Positions 44,444 through 53,379 are shown, counted from the first letter of the stretch. The stretch is 64,000 nt of DNA from Oceanicaulis sp. (GCA_040112665.1 CP157796.1:994813-1058812), one strand, 5' to 3'. Notes: generated by a model not told the origin, from the sequence alone. A program made the numbers and translations.

Positions 44444-45069
44444 GCGTCCGCGTCCTCTCGCGTGCCCCTGATTGCGGCGATCGCGCCCACCCCTGAAATT
44501 CCGAGCCTTTCAAGCCGCCTGACCGTGCGCGTGTTCACCCCGCCGAGCGCGTAGACCGGCGCGCTGCTGCGCGTTGCGTAGGCGGCGAGCCGGAACGGCC
44601 CGATCGGTCGGCCGGCGCTGGGACTGTTCGACGCGAAGACGGCGGAGACGAAGACCGCGTCGGCTATCCGGCCTGCACGGCGGATCGCCGACGGCCCGTG
44701 CGCGCTCGCCGTGACGATCGCGCCCGGCCACGGCCGAAATGCGCGGCGCAGATCCCGCTCGGGCCAGTGCACGCCGTCCGCGCCGCAGGCGCGCGCAAGC
44801 GCCGGGTCCGCCGCGATCAGCAAGGCGACGCCCCGGTCACGGCACGTTTCGGCGAGTTCGAAGGCCTTCGCCTCGATGTCAGCCTCGCCGAAGGTGCGCA
44901 GGATCAGGCCCGCCCCAGCAGGCAGCGCCCGGGCCAGGCGCACCGGGTCCGGCGTGCGGGCCGGATCAGTCAAGGCGAAGAGCGCGGGAAGGCCCCGAGG
45001 TCTCGGCCCGCCCAGCCGGCCGGCCAAGCTTGCCAGCGCTGCGGCGCCGTCATAGGACCGTGCCGTCAT
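44440..45069 (-). CDS. Thiamine-phosphate-synthase-like protein
   Basis: A 209-aa TIM-barrel protein starting MTARSYDGAAALASLAG; the longer frame runs into yggS. ThiE-like pieces are LFALTDPARTPDPVRLARAL, LLIAADPALARACGADGVHWPE, and PVYALGGVNTRTVRRLERLGISGVGAIAA. Some catalytic ThiE residues are changed or absent, and no other thi genes are near. It may be a divergent TenI/ThiE relative. Its start and stop both overlap neighbours. Confidence 0.7.
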   Translation of the reverse strand: MTARSYDGAAALASLAGRLGGPRPRGLPALFALTDPARTPDPVRLARALPAGAGLILRTFGEADIEAKAFELAETCRDRGVALLIAADPALARACGADGVHWPERDLRRAFRPWPGAIVTASAHGPSAIRRAGRIADAVFVSAVFASNSPSAGRPIGPFRLAAYATRSSAPVYALGGVNTRTVRRLERLGISGVGAIAAIRGTREDADA

Positions 45070-45760
45070 GACCCCTGAAACCTCTTCCGACATTCCCGCC
45101 GCCCGCGCCGAGATACTGGAGCGCCTCGCCGCCGCCGCCAAGGCGGGCGGACGCGATCCGGGCGCCGTCACGCTGGTCGCGATCTCCAAAAAGCAGCCCG
45201 AGGACCGCATCGAGGCGATGCTCGCCGCCGGTCAGCGCGTGTTCGGCGAAAACCGGGTGCAGGAGGCGCAGGCGCGCTGGACCGAGCGCCGCGCCGCGCT
45301 TCCCGATCTCGAGCTGCGCCTGGTCGGCCCGCTTCAGACCAACAAGGCCGAAGATGCGGTCGCGCTGTTCGACGTCATCGAGACGCTCGACCGCGACAAG
45401 CTCGCCGGCGCGATCCGCAAGGCGATGGACAGGACCGGCCGTACGCCCCGGCTCTACGTGCAGGTCAATACCGGCGAGGAAGATCAGAAGGCCGGCGTTT
45501 CTCCCGCCGAGGCGGCCGAGTTCGTCGCCCGTTGCCGTGACGGGCACGGGCTTATGATCGAAGGGCTGATGTGCATCCCGCCGCTCGACGAACCGGCCAG
45601 CCTCCATTTCGCGCTGCTGAACAAGCTCGCCGCGGCGTGCGGGGTCGAAAAGCGGTCCATGGGGATGAGCGCGGATTTCGAGCTCGCCGCGCGGCTGGGC
45701 GCGACCTCGGTCAGGGTGGGCTCGGCGCTGTTCGGCGAACGGCCCGCGCCGCAGGCTTAA
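45068..45760 (+). CDS. PLP homeostasis protein YggS
   Basis: A 230-aa alanine-racemase-like protein binding pyridoxal 5'-phosphate. Key pieces: TLVAISKKQPEDRIEAMLAAG (with the PLP-lysine), RVFGENRVQEAQARW, LRLVGPLQTNK and SMGMSADFELAARLGATSVRVGSALFG. Found in almost all bacteria; keeps free PLP low. Its ATG (45068-45070) overlaps the divergent gene's ATG inside CATG. Confidence 0.94.
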   Translation: MTPETSSDIPAARAEILERLAAAAKAGGRDPGAVTLVAISKKQPEDRIEAMLAAGQRVFGENRVQEAQARWTERRAALPDLELRLVGPLQTNKAEDAVALFDVIETLDRDKLAGAIRKAMDRTGRTPRLYVQVNTGEEDQKAGVSPAEAAEFVARCRDGHGLMIEGLMCIPPLDEPASLHFALLNKLAAACGVEKRSMGMSADFELAARLGATSVRVGSALFGERPAPQA

Positions 45761-45790
45761 CCGCGTGCCTTGAGGCCGTATGAGCTCGGC

Positions 45791-46312
45791 TCAGGGCGCG
45801 ATTTCGATTGCGTCGGCAGGCGTGAGGCGGGCCAGCAGCGTCACCAGTTCCGCACGCGGGATCGCCACGCAGCCGAGCGTGGGTTTCAGGCCGCCCTCCT
45901 CGGAGGGCAGGGCGCAGTGCAGGAAGATCGCAGAGCCCAGGCCCGGCACAGGCGGGTCGTCGTTATGGCCGAGCGCGACGACGAGGTCGTAAAGCCCGTC
46001 CTCGCGCCACATCGCCTCATGGGACGCCGCATAGGGGCGCAGCACGGGCCGGTTATAGGCAGGGTCGCCAGGATCGTCGCACCAGCCGTCCGCTTCGGTG
46101 AGCGGATCGAGGATCAGCGCGCTTTGGGGCCTGTCGATGCGGTCGGGCCTGTACCAGCCCTTCCGGAGCTTCCAGCGGCCAAGCGGGCTCATTTTGTCGC
46201 CTTCCCGCTTATCGGATGCGGCGATCACGCCCGCCTTTCCGAACGCGCAGGGCGCGTCGAAGCCGGGGCCGGTCAGCCGGCGGGTCGAGAATGAGGCGGT
46301 GTAGACGGTCAT
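45791..46312 (-). CDS. L,D-transpeptidase family protein (YkuD-like)
   Basis: A 173-aa enzyme: VALGHNDDPPVPGLGSAIFLHCA contains the HN..P....AIFLH core, and PTLGCVAIPRAELVTLL has the catalytic Cys. No signal peptide is obvious, so cytoplasmic or leaderless export is possible. YkuD enzymes form 3-3 cross-links or attach lipoproteins to peptidoglycan; this short form is common in alphaproteobacteria. It diverges from cenR, leaving about 290 bp between. Confidence 0.9.
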   Translation of the reverse strand: MTVYTASFSTRRLTGPGFDAPCAFGKAGVIAASDKREGDKMSPLGRWKLRKGWYRPDRIDRPQSALILDPLTEADGWCDDPGDPAYNRPVLRPYAASHEAMWREDGLYDLVVALGHNDDPPVPGLGSAIFLHCALPSEEGGLKPTLGCVAIPRAELVTLLARLTPADAIEIAP

Positions 46313-46425
46313 GCGGCGAGGCTAGCGGGATTCGCACCGTGGCGGGGTCGGCGCCGGACAGATCGTGCGGGGCCGTCACCAGCCCCGGAAATCGTCCGGT
46401 CGCCTCCCCCACCACGGCGGGCGGC

Positions 46426-46460
46426 CTCACGCAAGGGTGCGCGAGGCTCACGCAAGGGTG
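46426..46460. repeat. Two direct copies of CTCACGCAAGGGTG
   Basis: The 14-mer occurs at 46426-46439 and 46447-46460, 21 bp start to start (two helical turns). The second copy is also an imperfect palindrome (CTCAC...GTGAG). It lies 143 bp upstream of cenR, between two divergent genes, and looks like an operator for a dimeric regulator. Confidence 0.55.
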
Positions 46461-46550
46461 AGCAAGCCCCGGGCCAGCGCCGGTCTATAAGCCCGGCCTT
46501 GCGATCTGGCCGCTCGCGCTTGCGCGCGGGCCCGGATCGGGCAAGGCTTG

Positions 46551-46573
46551 CCGGGCGGTTCTTTCCCGCCCGG
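46551..46573 (+). other. Perfect hairpin in the cenR leader
   Basis: CCGGGCGG (46551-46558) pairs with CCGCCCGG (46566-46573) 29 bp before the cenR start. No T-run follows, so it is not a terminator; a role in mRNA stability or translation is possible. Confidence 0.4.
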
Positions 46574-46602
46574 CGCGAACCGGTGAAGAAGGCGCGAACA
46601 CA

Positions 46603-47283
46603 ATGGCCCGCAAGACCCTGCTCATCGTCGACGACGACCCGCTCCTGCGCGACGCGCTCGCCGAACAGTTCACCTATGACGAGCAGTTCGACGTGATCAC
46701 GGCCGACGCCGCTCGGCCGGGCATGGCGATGGCGAAGGAGGAGGGCGTCGATCTCATCATCTTCGACGTCGGCCTTCCCGACATGGACGGGCGCGAAGCC
46801 TGCCGCCGGCTGCGCGAGGAGGGCGTGAAGACGCCGATCATCCTTCTGACCGCCCAGTCCGGCGACGCCGATCACGTGCTGGGCCTGAGGTCGGGCGCGG
46901 ACGATTTTCTCGCCAAGCCGATCAGCTTCATGGTCCTGCTCGAGCACGTGAACACGCATCTGCGCCGCCACCAGCAGAGCGAGGACGCGGTGCTGCAGAT
47001 CGGGCCCTACCGGTTCAAGCCCTCGATGAAGCTCCTGCTCGACGAGGCCGAGAAGAAGATCCGGCTCACCGAGAAAGAGACTAACATTCTCAGATATCTT
47101 TACCGCGCGGGCGGCAAGCCCGTGCCGCGCGAGGAGCTGCTCGACCAGGTCTGGGGCTATCACCGCGAAGCCAACACCCACACGCTGGAAACCCATGTCT
47201 ACCGGCTGCGCCAGAAAATCGAGCCCGACGGCAAGGGCCGGCTGATCGTCACCGAAAGCGGCGGGTACAGGTTGCAGGTTTAG
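46603..47283 (+). CDS. cenR: OmpR-family response regulator, CenR-like
   Basis: A 226-aa regulator. Receiver: LLIVDDDPLLRDALAEQF, DLIIFDVGLPDMDGREACRRL (phosphoacceptor Asp in FDVG) and LLTAQ, with Lys in FLAKP. DNA-binding domain: IRLTEKETNILRYLYRAGGKPVPREELLDQVWGY, then THTLETHVYRLRQKIE. It closely resembles Caulobacter CenR, an essential cell-envelope regulator usually paired with CenK; no kinase gene is here. It may bind the upstream repeats. Confidence 0.8.
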   Translation: MARKTLLIVDDDPLLRDALAEQFTYDEQFDVITADAARPGMAMAKEEGVDLIIFDVGLPDMDGREACRRLREEGVKTPIILLTAQSGDADHVLGLRSGADDFLAKPISFMVLLEHVNTHLRRHQQSEDAVLQIGPYRFKPSMKLLLDEAEKKIRLTEKETNILRYLYRAGGKPVPREELLDQVWGYHREANTHTLETHVYRLRQKIEPDGKGRLIVTESGGYRLQV

Positions 47284-47290
47284 AGCCCGC

Positions 47291-48100
47291 CTAACCCAGC
47301 CTCAGCGTCACCGGGGCATGGTCGGAGGGCTTGTCCCAGTCCCTCGTGTCCTCCCAGATCCGGAAGGCGTCGCGTCCGGCCGACAACGCGCGCTCTTTCA
47401 GCGCCTCGGTCACCCAGACATGGTCGAGGCGGCGGCCGCGGTTTGACTTGCGCCAGTCCCGGTTCCGGTAGCTCCACCAGGTGTAGACCTTTTCAGGCTC
47501 CGGGATCAGTTCGCGGGCGACGTCCAGAAAGCCGCCGGCATCGCGGATCCGTTCGAGGCCTTCGGTCTCCGGCGGGGTGTGGCTGACGACTTTCAGGAGC
47601 TGTTTATGGCTCCAGACGTCGTGCTCGCGCGGGGCGATGTTGAGATCGCCGACCAGCACGATCGGCGCGTTCTCCGCCGCCCGCTCTTTCGCATAGTTTT
47701 CGAGCGCCTCGAGGAAGGCGAGCTTGTGAGCGAAGCGCGGATTGATGTCGGGATCGGGCTCGTCGCCGCCGGCGGGGATGTAGAAATTCTGGATCTCCAC
47801 CCCGTCGATCTCCACCCGCTGGAAGCGGGCTTCGTGCTTGGGGCAGATCCTGTGCTGGTCGAGCGGCGTGAGCGGGCGTCTGGAGACGATCGCGACGCCG
47901 TGCAGACCCTTCTGACCGACCACGTGCTGGTGGGGATAGCCCATCTGTTCGAAGGCTTTGCGCGGGAACTGGTCGGGCTGGCACTTGATCTCCTGAAGGC
48001 AGATCACGTCGGGGTCCGCATCCCCGGCCCAGCGCGCGATCAGCGGATGGCGCAGGCGGACGGAGTTGATGTTCCAGGTGGCGACGGTCAGCGCGCTCAT
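47291..48100 (-). CDS. xthA: Exodeoxyribonuclease III
   Basis: A 269-aa AP endonuclease/3'-5' exonuclease. Metal and catalytic residues: ATWNINSVR, CLQEIKCQ, GLHGVAIVSR, VLVGDLNIAPREHDVW and SDHAPVTL. It repairs abasic sites. It converges with cenR with 7 bp between stops and is read in the same direction as the hypothetical gene upstream (48118-48741). Confidence 0.95.
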   Translation of the reverse strand: MSALTVATWNINSVRLRHPLIARWAGDADPDVICLQEIKCQPDQFPRKAFEQMGYPHQHVVGQKGLHGVAIVSRRPLTPLDQHRICPKHEARFQRVEIDGVEIQNFYIPAGGDEPDPDINPRFAHKLAFLEALENYAKERAAENAPIVLVGDLNIAPREHDVWSHKQLLKVVSHTPPETEGLERIRDAGGFLDVARELIPEPEKVYTWWSYRNRDWRKSNRGRRLDHVWVTEALKERALSAGRDAFRIWEDTRDWDKPSDHAPVTLRLG

Positions 48101-48117
48101 CGGCGGCTCCTGAAGGC

Positions 48118-48741
48118 TCAGAGGATGTTGTAGGTGGCGCCGGCGACGCCGACGGGCCAGCGGCCGCGGACATAAAGCCGCCAGCGCGCCAGGAAGGGAT
48201 GGGGCGGGTCCTCGTCCTCGGCTTCGGCCAGAAGCACCAGAACCGCCCCGTGAGCGGCCTGCACCAGCCCGCCGGCCGCGGCGTTGACCACCGCCTCGTC
48301 ATAGACGTCGTCGAGCGCGGCGCTGGCCTCGGCGGCCTGGCGCGCGATCTCGCCGATCTTGGCGGCGACCAGCGTCAGCGCAGCTTCCAGCGCCCGCTCG
48401 TCCAGCCTCTGCAGCACCTGATCGACCAGGCTCGTGCGCAGCATCTCCTCAGCCTCCCAGGCCAGGGGATCGCGATCGAGCGCTTCTGCGGCGGCGACCG
48501 CGTCCGCCCAGTCGCCCAGCGGCGCAGGATCGGCGTCGGGAAAGCCCAGCCCGTCGAGATAGGCGCGGGCGAGCTTGGTCTCGCGCGTATCGAGCGTTTC
48601 GCCGAGCCGTGAGAAGAAGGCCGGATCGGTGACCGATTCGGCGAAGGCGCGCGCCTTGTACAGGAGCGGTATCTCGTCGAGCAGGCGGGCGATCTCGTCT
48701 TCGGCGCCGCCGGGCCCGTCGTCATCTGAAAAGTCGGTCAT
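48118..48741 (-). CDS. Hypothetical acidic helical protein
   Basis: A 207-aa protein starting MTDFSDDDGPGG. It is Ala/Glu/Asp/Leu-rich, almost all helical in appearance, without a signal peptide or TM helix. Its end, ARWRLYVRGRWPVGVAGATYNIL, is more hydrophobic. Genes like it sit next to xthA in related genomes, from memory. No family or activity is recognised. The start was set by the acidic N terminus; an upstream start would add 12 residues. Confidence 0.75.
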   Translation of the reverse strand: MTDFSDDDGPGGAEDEIARLLDEIPLLYKARAFAESVTDPAFFSRLGETLDTRETKLARAYLDGLGFPDADPAPLGDWADAVAAAEALDRDPLAWEAEEMLRTSLVDQVLQRLDERALEAALTLVAAKIGEIARQAAEASAALDDVYDEAVVNAAAGGLVQAAHGAVLVLLAEAEDEDPPHPFLARWRLYVRGRWPVGVAGATYNIL

Positions 48742-49061
48742 GGCCACGTGTCTAGCGCGCTCAGCGGCGCTTCGCACGCCATGATCTGCACGCCGGAAGC
48801 GAAAAGCGCCCGGCGGTGAGGGGACCGCCGGGCGCGTCGAGGCCCTTATCGCTCCGGGGTGAGAGCGGGTCCGGGCGCGCCGGGTCTGGGGGGAAACCGG
48901 CGCGACACCCTGGCAAGGCCGCGGGGGGACGGCGCCAGGAGCAGCGTTTGCTGCAGGTGTATTTGTGCCACAAGAGGGCGGGGTTGTTCAATTAAATTCG
49001 AGAAAGATATTGCACGTGGCGCAAAGGTCACAGGGTTGTGACCCGCGCGCCCGGCCCTCCG
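48742..49061 (-). other. 320-bp gene-free stretch holding an orphan terminator; possible small RNA
   Basis: No ORF with family character. Features on the minus strand: an AT-rich start (about 48985-49010, AATTTAATTGAAC), a small hairpin GCAGC AAAC GCTGC (near 48945-48958), and a strong terminator at 48802-48835. A transcript from about 48990 to 48802 would be about 190 nt. It could also simply be the 3' UTR of the GGDEF-EAL gene. Confidence 0.4.
48802..48835 (-). terminator. Strong intrinsic terminator
   Basis: GCGCCCGGCGGT (48806-48817) pairs perfectly with ACCGCCGGGCGC (48824-48835), loop of 6. On the minus strand it is followed by TTTTCGC. It lies 227 bp after the GGDEF-EAL stop and 61 bp before the next gene start. 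Confidence 0.85.
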
Positions 49062-51149
49062 CTAGCCGGCGACGGCCGCCGCGCCGGGTTCGGCGAAGCG
49101 CTCGAGCTCGTCCATCGGCATGGGCCGGCCGAACAGATAGCCCTGGGCCAGCGTCGCGCCGAGATCGCGCAGCGCCTTGTACTGCTCGGTGGTCTCTACA
49201 CCCTCGGCCACTGTCTTGAGTTTCAGCGAGCGGGCCATGGCCAGGATCGTCTCGACCACGATGCGGGCGTGCTCGTCCTTGCTCATGTCGCGCACGAAGC
49301 TCTGGTCGATCTTGAACACGTCGAACGGCATCCGCGTGAGATAGCTCAGCGAGGAATGCCCCGTGCCGAAATCGTCGATGGCGAAGGTCACGCCGATCTT
49401 CCGCAGCGGATCGATCTGCTGGATCACGCGCTCGGGATCGCGCATGGCGGTGGACTCGGTGAGTTCGAGCTCCAGCATCTCAGGCGGCAGGCCGGATTCG
49501 TGCAGGGCGTCGAGCACGGTCTGGGCGAAATCCTCGGATTCAAACTGCATGGCGGAGACGTTGACCGCCACAGGCGTTGCGTGGCCGCGATCGGCCAGGG
49601 CCTTGATCTCGCGGCAGGCGCGGCGCAGCACCCAGTCGCCGATCTCACCGATCAGGCCGCATTCCTCGGCCGCCTGGATGAAGGCGCCCGGAGACAGAAG
49701 GCCCGCGGTGGGATGGCGCCAGCGCACCAGCGCCTCGGCGCCGGCCAGCCCGCCGTCGGTCATGCGGACCTTGGGCTGATAGAACACCACCAGCTGATCG
49801 TCGCGCACCGCCTCGCGCAGCTCGTTTTCCAGCACCAGACGCTCGAACGCGCTCTGGTTCATCGAGGATTCAAAGAACTCCACGGCATTGCCGCCCGAGC
49901 GCTTGGCCGCGGCCATGGCGAGGTCGGCATGGCGCAGCAGCGTTTCGGGGTCCGAGCCGTCGCGCGGGAACACCGCGACGCCGGTGGACACGCCCAGGAA
50001 CACCTGGTGCCCGCTGACCTCGAACGGCCGGCGCACGGCGTCGATGATCCGGCGGGCCAGGCGCGCGGCGTCGGCGGGATCGCGCAGGCGCGGCATCAGA
50101 AGCGTGAATTCGTCCCCGCCCAGGCGGGCGACCATGGACGGGCCGGCGCCCAGATCGCCGTTGGCGAGATCCCAGCCGCGCGCCGCTTCGCGCAGGCGGC
50201 GTCCGACGGCTTCGAGCAGACGGTCGCCCTCGCCGATGCCGAGCGAGTCGTTGACCCGCTTGAACCGGTCCAGATCGAGAAACAGGATCGCGCCTTCATG
50301 GCCGGAGTCGGCGGCTTCGCGCGCCACGCGCTCGACTTCCTTGCGGAATCGCTCGCGATTGGGCAGCTCGGTGATCATGTCCACATAGGCCAGCCGGTGA
50401 ACGCGCTTCATGCTGGCGTCGAGCCGGGCGAACATGCGGTTGAAGGCGTTGGCGAGCATTTCCAGCTCGTCGCCGGTGTTCACCTCGATCCTGAGGTCGA
50501 GCTTGCGCGAGCTGGCCAGGCGCGCCGCCTCGGTCAGCTTGCGGATCGGCCCCAGAGCCTTGCCCACCGAAAAGGCGACGAGCGGCAGGAAGATCACCAG
50601 CGCGGCGAGCGCGATCAGGATCTGGCGGCGCAGGATTTCTCCGGCCGGCCGGGCGACCGCAGAGATCGGCACGGTGACCACGACCGCGCCCACCAGCCGG
50701 CCTTCATGGAAGGCGGGTTCGGCGACGCGGATCATTGTTCCGATCGTTTCGATGCGCGTATCCACCGCACCGATGGCGGACTGGATCAGATGGTCTGCGG
50801 CGCGCTCTCCGGGATGGTGCGCGGTCTCGCCCGAAGCGGCGAGGACGCGGCGATTGACGTCTGCAGCGTAGACAGAAGCCACGTCGTCGCGGCCGACGAA
50901 GTCGACGATTCGCCGGTCGAGCATCCGCGTGTCGCCAGTCGCAAAAAGCGGCGCGGAGTTCGCCGCGAACAGCTCGGTGATCAGCTCGGCGTGGGTGAGG
51001 CCCGCCTCGGTGTTCTCCGCCCGCTTGAGCTGGAACTCGATCACCATGAGCATGGCTGTCGCGAGGACCAGAAGCACCCCGCACAGCAAGGTGAACTTCA
51101 TCACGAGCGAGCGCATCACTCTGGCGAAAGCGTGTCGGATCGGCGCCAT
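49062..51149 (-). CDS. Membrane sensor with HAMP, GGDEF and EAL domains
   Basis: A 695-aa protein for cyclic-di-GMP turnover. TM helix 1 at about residues 16-38 and TM2 at about 175-197 enclose a periplasmic sensor region. A HAMP domain follows (about 200-250). GGDEF is intact (MVARLGGDEFTLLM, near residue 350), with LTELPNRERF-like N-terminal signature. EAL is intact (GAEALVRW, NVSAMQFESEDF, AIDDFGTGHSSLSYL, TVAEGVETTEQ). Both cyclase and phosphodiesterase motifs are kept, so it could do either or be allosterically controlled. Confidence 0.95.
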   Translation of the reverse strand: MAPIRHAFARVMRSLVMKFTLLCGVLLVLATAMLMVIEFQLKRAENTEAGLTHAELITELFAANSAPLFATGDTRMLDRRIVDFVGRDDVASVYAADVNRRVLAASGETAHHPGERAADHLIQSAIGAVDTRIETIGTMIRVAEPAFHEGRLVGAVVVTVPISAVARPAGEILRRQILIALAALVIFLPLVAFSVGKALGPIRKLTEAARLASSRKLDLRIEVNTGDELEMLANAFNRMFARLDASMKRVHRLAYVDMITELPNRERFRKEVERVAREAADSGHEGAILFLDLDRFKRVNDSLGIGEGDRLLEAVGRRLREAARGWDLANGDLGAGPSMVARLGGDEFTLLMPRLRDPADAARLARRIIDAVRRPFEVSGHQVFLGVSTGVAVFPRDGSDPETLLRHADLAMAAAKRSGGNAVEFFESSMNQSAFERLVLENELREAVRDDQLVVFYQPKVRMTDGGLAGAEALVRWRHPTAGLLSPGAFIQAAEECGLIGEIGDWVLRRACREIKALADRGHATPVAVNVSAMQFESEDFAQTVLDALHESGLPPEMLELELTESTAMRDPERVIQQIDPLRKIGVTFAIDDFGTGHSSLSYLTRMPFDVFKIDQSFVRDMSKDEHARIVVETILAMARSLKLKTVAEGVETTEQYKALRDLGATLAQGYLFGRPMPMDELERFAEPGAAAVAG

Positions 51150-51221
51150 CAGGCCCCCGGCTGTCGGCGTCGCGCGGGAAGTCGCGCAAGGTCAGACCGG
51201 AAGCTTGGCGCAAACAGGCTG

Positions 51222-51248
51222 AAAAAGCCGTTAATGTGACACAACGGC
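51222..51248 (-). terminator. Intrinsic terminator of the PfkB kinase gene
   Basis: On the minus strand GCCGTT, a 10-nt loop, AACGGC and TTTTT (A-run at 51222-51226) form a terminator about 90 bp after the kinase stop, before the GGDEF-EAL gene. Confidence 0.75.
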
Positions 51249-51334
51249 GAAGCGAAACGCTTGAATTCCGGTCCGCCGCCGGAGTTTTCCCCAGGGCGGG
51301 GCCGCGGCGGACCAGGCTGTGGATCGTTCGAAAA

Positions 51335-52345
51335 TCAGCTGGCGGGGGGCAGCTCGAGGCCCGCACGGTTCACGAGCTCGTGAAGCCGCACGTTCGGACG
51401 CGCGCCCATGTGGGAGATGATCTCGCCCGCCGCGATCACGCCGAGACGGCCCGCCACCGCAAGGCTCGTCCCGCGGGCCAGACCGATCAGAAGACCTGCG
51501 GCGAACAGGTCGCCCGCGCCGGTGGTGTCGACGACTTTCTCGACGGGCTCGGCGGGAACCTCGGCGGTTTCCTGGCCGGAGACGATCACCGCGCCCTTTT
51601 CCGAGCGCGTCACCGCGGCGATCTCGACCTCGCTGCGCACCTGGGTCAGCGCGCTGTCGAAATCCTCGGTCTCATAGAGCGATTTCAGCTCGGCCTCGTT
51701 GGCGAGCAGGATGTCGATATGGTTCTTCACAAGGTCGCGGAAGCTGTCGCGATGACGCTCCACGCAAAACACGTCCGACAGGGTCAGCGCGACGCGCCGG
51801 CCGTGCTTCTTCGCAAACTCGGAGGCCTTGACGAAGGCCGCCTTGGCTTCGGGGCGGTCGAACAGATAGCCCTCGAGAAACACGATCCCCGCGTCCTTGA
51901 TGAGGGACTCGTCGATATCGGTCTCGCTCATCATGGTGGAGGCGCCCAGGAAGGTGTTCATCGCCCGGCGCGCGTCGGGCGGCACCGCGATCAGGCAGCG
52001 CGCCGTGGCCGGGCCGTCTTTCAGCGGTGCGGTGTCGTAGTGAACGCCCGCAGCGCGCAGATCATGGGCGAAGACCTCGCCCAGCTGATCGTCGGCGACC
52101 TTGCCGATATAGGCGCCGCGCCCCCCCAGGCTCGCGATCCCGGCAAGCGTGTTCGCCGCCGATCCGCCGGAAATCTCCTGGCCGGGAGGGAACGCCTCGT
52201 AGAGCGCCTTCGCCCGGTCCTCGTCGATCAGCAGCATGGCGTCCTTGGCCAGGCCGTGCTTGTCGATGAAGGCGTCGGGGACGGAGGCGAGCACGTCGAC
52301 GATGGCGTTGCCGACGCCCAGGACGTCGTAGCGGAGTTCGGTCAT
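51335..52345 (-). CDS. PfkB-family kinase, adenosine-kinase-like
   Basis: A 336-aa sugar/nucleoside kinase: YDVLGVGNAIVDVLASVPD, ISGGSAANTLAGIASLGG (PfkB signature 1), and VVDTTGAGDLFAAGLLIGLARG (signature 2, with the catalytic Asp). Long relatives of this form in alphaproteobacteria are annotated as adenosine kinases. Substrate cannot be proven here. It is alone between two non-coding gaps and has its own terminator. Confidence 0.9.
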   Translation of the reverse strand: MTELRYDVLGVGNAIVDVLASVPDAFIDKHGLAKDAMLLIDEDRAKALYEAFPPGQEISGGSAANTLAGIASLGGRGAYIGKVADDQLGEVFAHDLRAAGVHYDTAPLKDGPATARCLIAVPPDARRAMNTFLGASTMMSETDIDESLIKDAGIVFLEGYLFDRPEAKAAFVKASEFAKKHGRRVALTLSDVFCVERHRDSFRDLVKNHIDILLANEAELKSLYETEDFDSALTQVRSEVEIAAVTRSEKGAVIVSGQETAEVPAEPVEKVVDTTGAGDLFAAGLLIGLARGTSLAVAGRLGVIAAGEIISHMGARPNVRLHELVNRAGLELPPAS

Positions 52346-52482
52346 GGATCTCGCAAGGGTCTGCTGTGATGGACGGGTCGCGCCGGGCTTAGCCCGGCTC
52401 AGCGGCGCTTACAAGCGCGCCCCGGTCTGGGCAAAGCCGCTCGGAGCGGCTAAGTCCGCGCGAACGCTTCTGGAGCCCGGCC

Positions 52483-53376
52483 GTGACCCGTTTCTGCTTT
52501 CTCACTTCGGCGAACATGATGAAGGACCGGCCCGGCGCCCGGGAGGACTGGATCGAGTACGAGCTCGAATTCGGCGCGCTGTCCCGCGCCTGTGCGGCCG
52601 AAGGGATCACGCTGGAGAGCCGGATATGGGATTCCGGCTTCGATCCCGAAGGCTATGCCGGCTTCATGATCGGCACGGTCTGGGATTACCCGCCGAAGCT
52701 GCCGGGCTTTCTCGCAGCGATCGACCGGCTGAACGAGACCGCGCCGGTCCATAACCCGCCTCATGTCGTGCGCTGGAACATCGAGAAGACCTATCTGCGC
52801 GAGCTCGCTGCAGCGGGCGCGCCCTCCATCCCGACGATCTGGGCGGACCGGGCCGATGCCGCCACGATCACAGAAGCCTTCGACGCGCTGGACACCGGCC
52901 GGATCGTCGTCAAACCGCTGGTGGGCGGCGGCGCCTGGCGACAGGCGCTGGTCACGAAGGGCGAGCCCGTCCCGGCCGCCGAGGATCTGCCGCCTGCGGC
53001 GTGTCTCATTCAGCCCTTCCTGCCGGCCGTGCCGGAAGAAGGCGAGTACAGCTTCGTCTTCTTCAGCGGCGCGTTCTCCCACGCGCTTCAGAAATTGCCC
53101 AAAGCAGGCGATTACCGCGTCCAGTCGATCTTCGGCGCGCGTGAAGTCGCGCATATCCCCCGACCCGGCGAGCTCGATCTTTGCCGTCAGGTGCTCGACG
53201 CGGCCGCGGAGATCACCGGCGAAGCCGATCTGCTCTACGCCCGGGTGGACATGGTGCGCGGGCTGGACGGTCATCTGGCCGTGATGGAGCTCGAAATCAT
53301 CGAGCCCTATCTTTACCCCGAACAGGGCCCGGCCATGGGCCGGGCGTTCGTGAGGGCGCTCAAGTCCAAGCTCTAG
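52483..53376 (+). CDS. ATP-grasp domain protein
   Basis: A 297-aa protein starting at GTG 52483: TRFCFLTSANMMKDRPG. RimK/glutathione-synthetase-type ATP-grasp pieces are RWNIEKTYLRELAAAGAPSIPTIW, IVVKPLVGGGAW, CLIQPFLPAVPEEGEYSFVFFSGAFSHAL and VDMVRGLDGHLAVMELEIIEPYLY (metal-binding Glu). Such enzymes join a carboxylate to an amine. The closest class I recall is the DcsG-like/carboxylate-amine ligases found near hypothetical genes. The partner substrate is unknown. Confidence 0.8.
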   Translation: MTRFCFLTSANMMKDRPGAREDWIEYELEFGALSRACAAEGITLESRIWDSGFDPEGYAGFMIGTVWDYPPKLPGFLAAIDRLNETAPVHNPPHVVRWNIEKTYLRELAAAGAPSIPTIWADRADAATITEAFDALDTGRIVVKPLVGGGAWRQALVTKGEPVPAAEDLPPAACLIQPFLPAVPEEGEYSFVFFSGAFSHALQKLPKAGDYRVQSIFGAREVAHIPRPGELDLCRQVLDAAAEITGEADLLYARVDMVRGLDGHLAVMELEIIEPYLYPEQGPAMGRAFVRALKSKL

Positions 53377-53379
53377 CCC

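Noticed and set aside
49038..51239. Plus-strand 733-aa open frame over the GGDEF-EAL gene
   Set aside because: Shadow; the minus strand carries intact GGDEF and EAL motifs.
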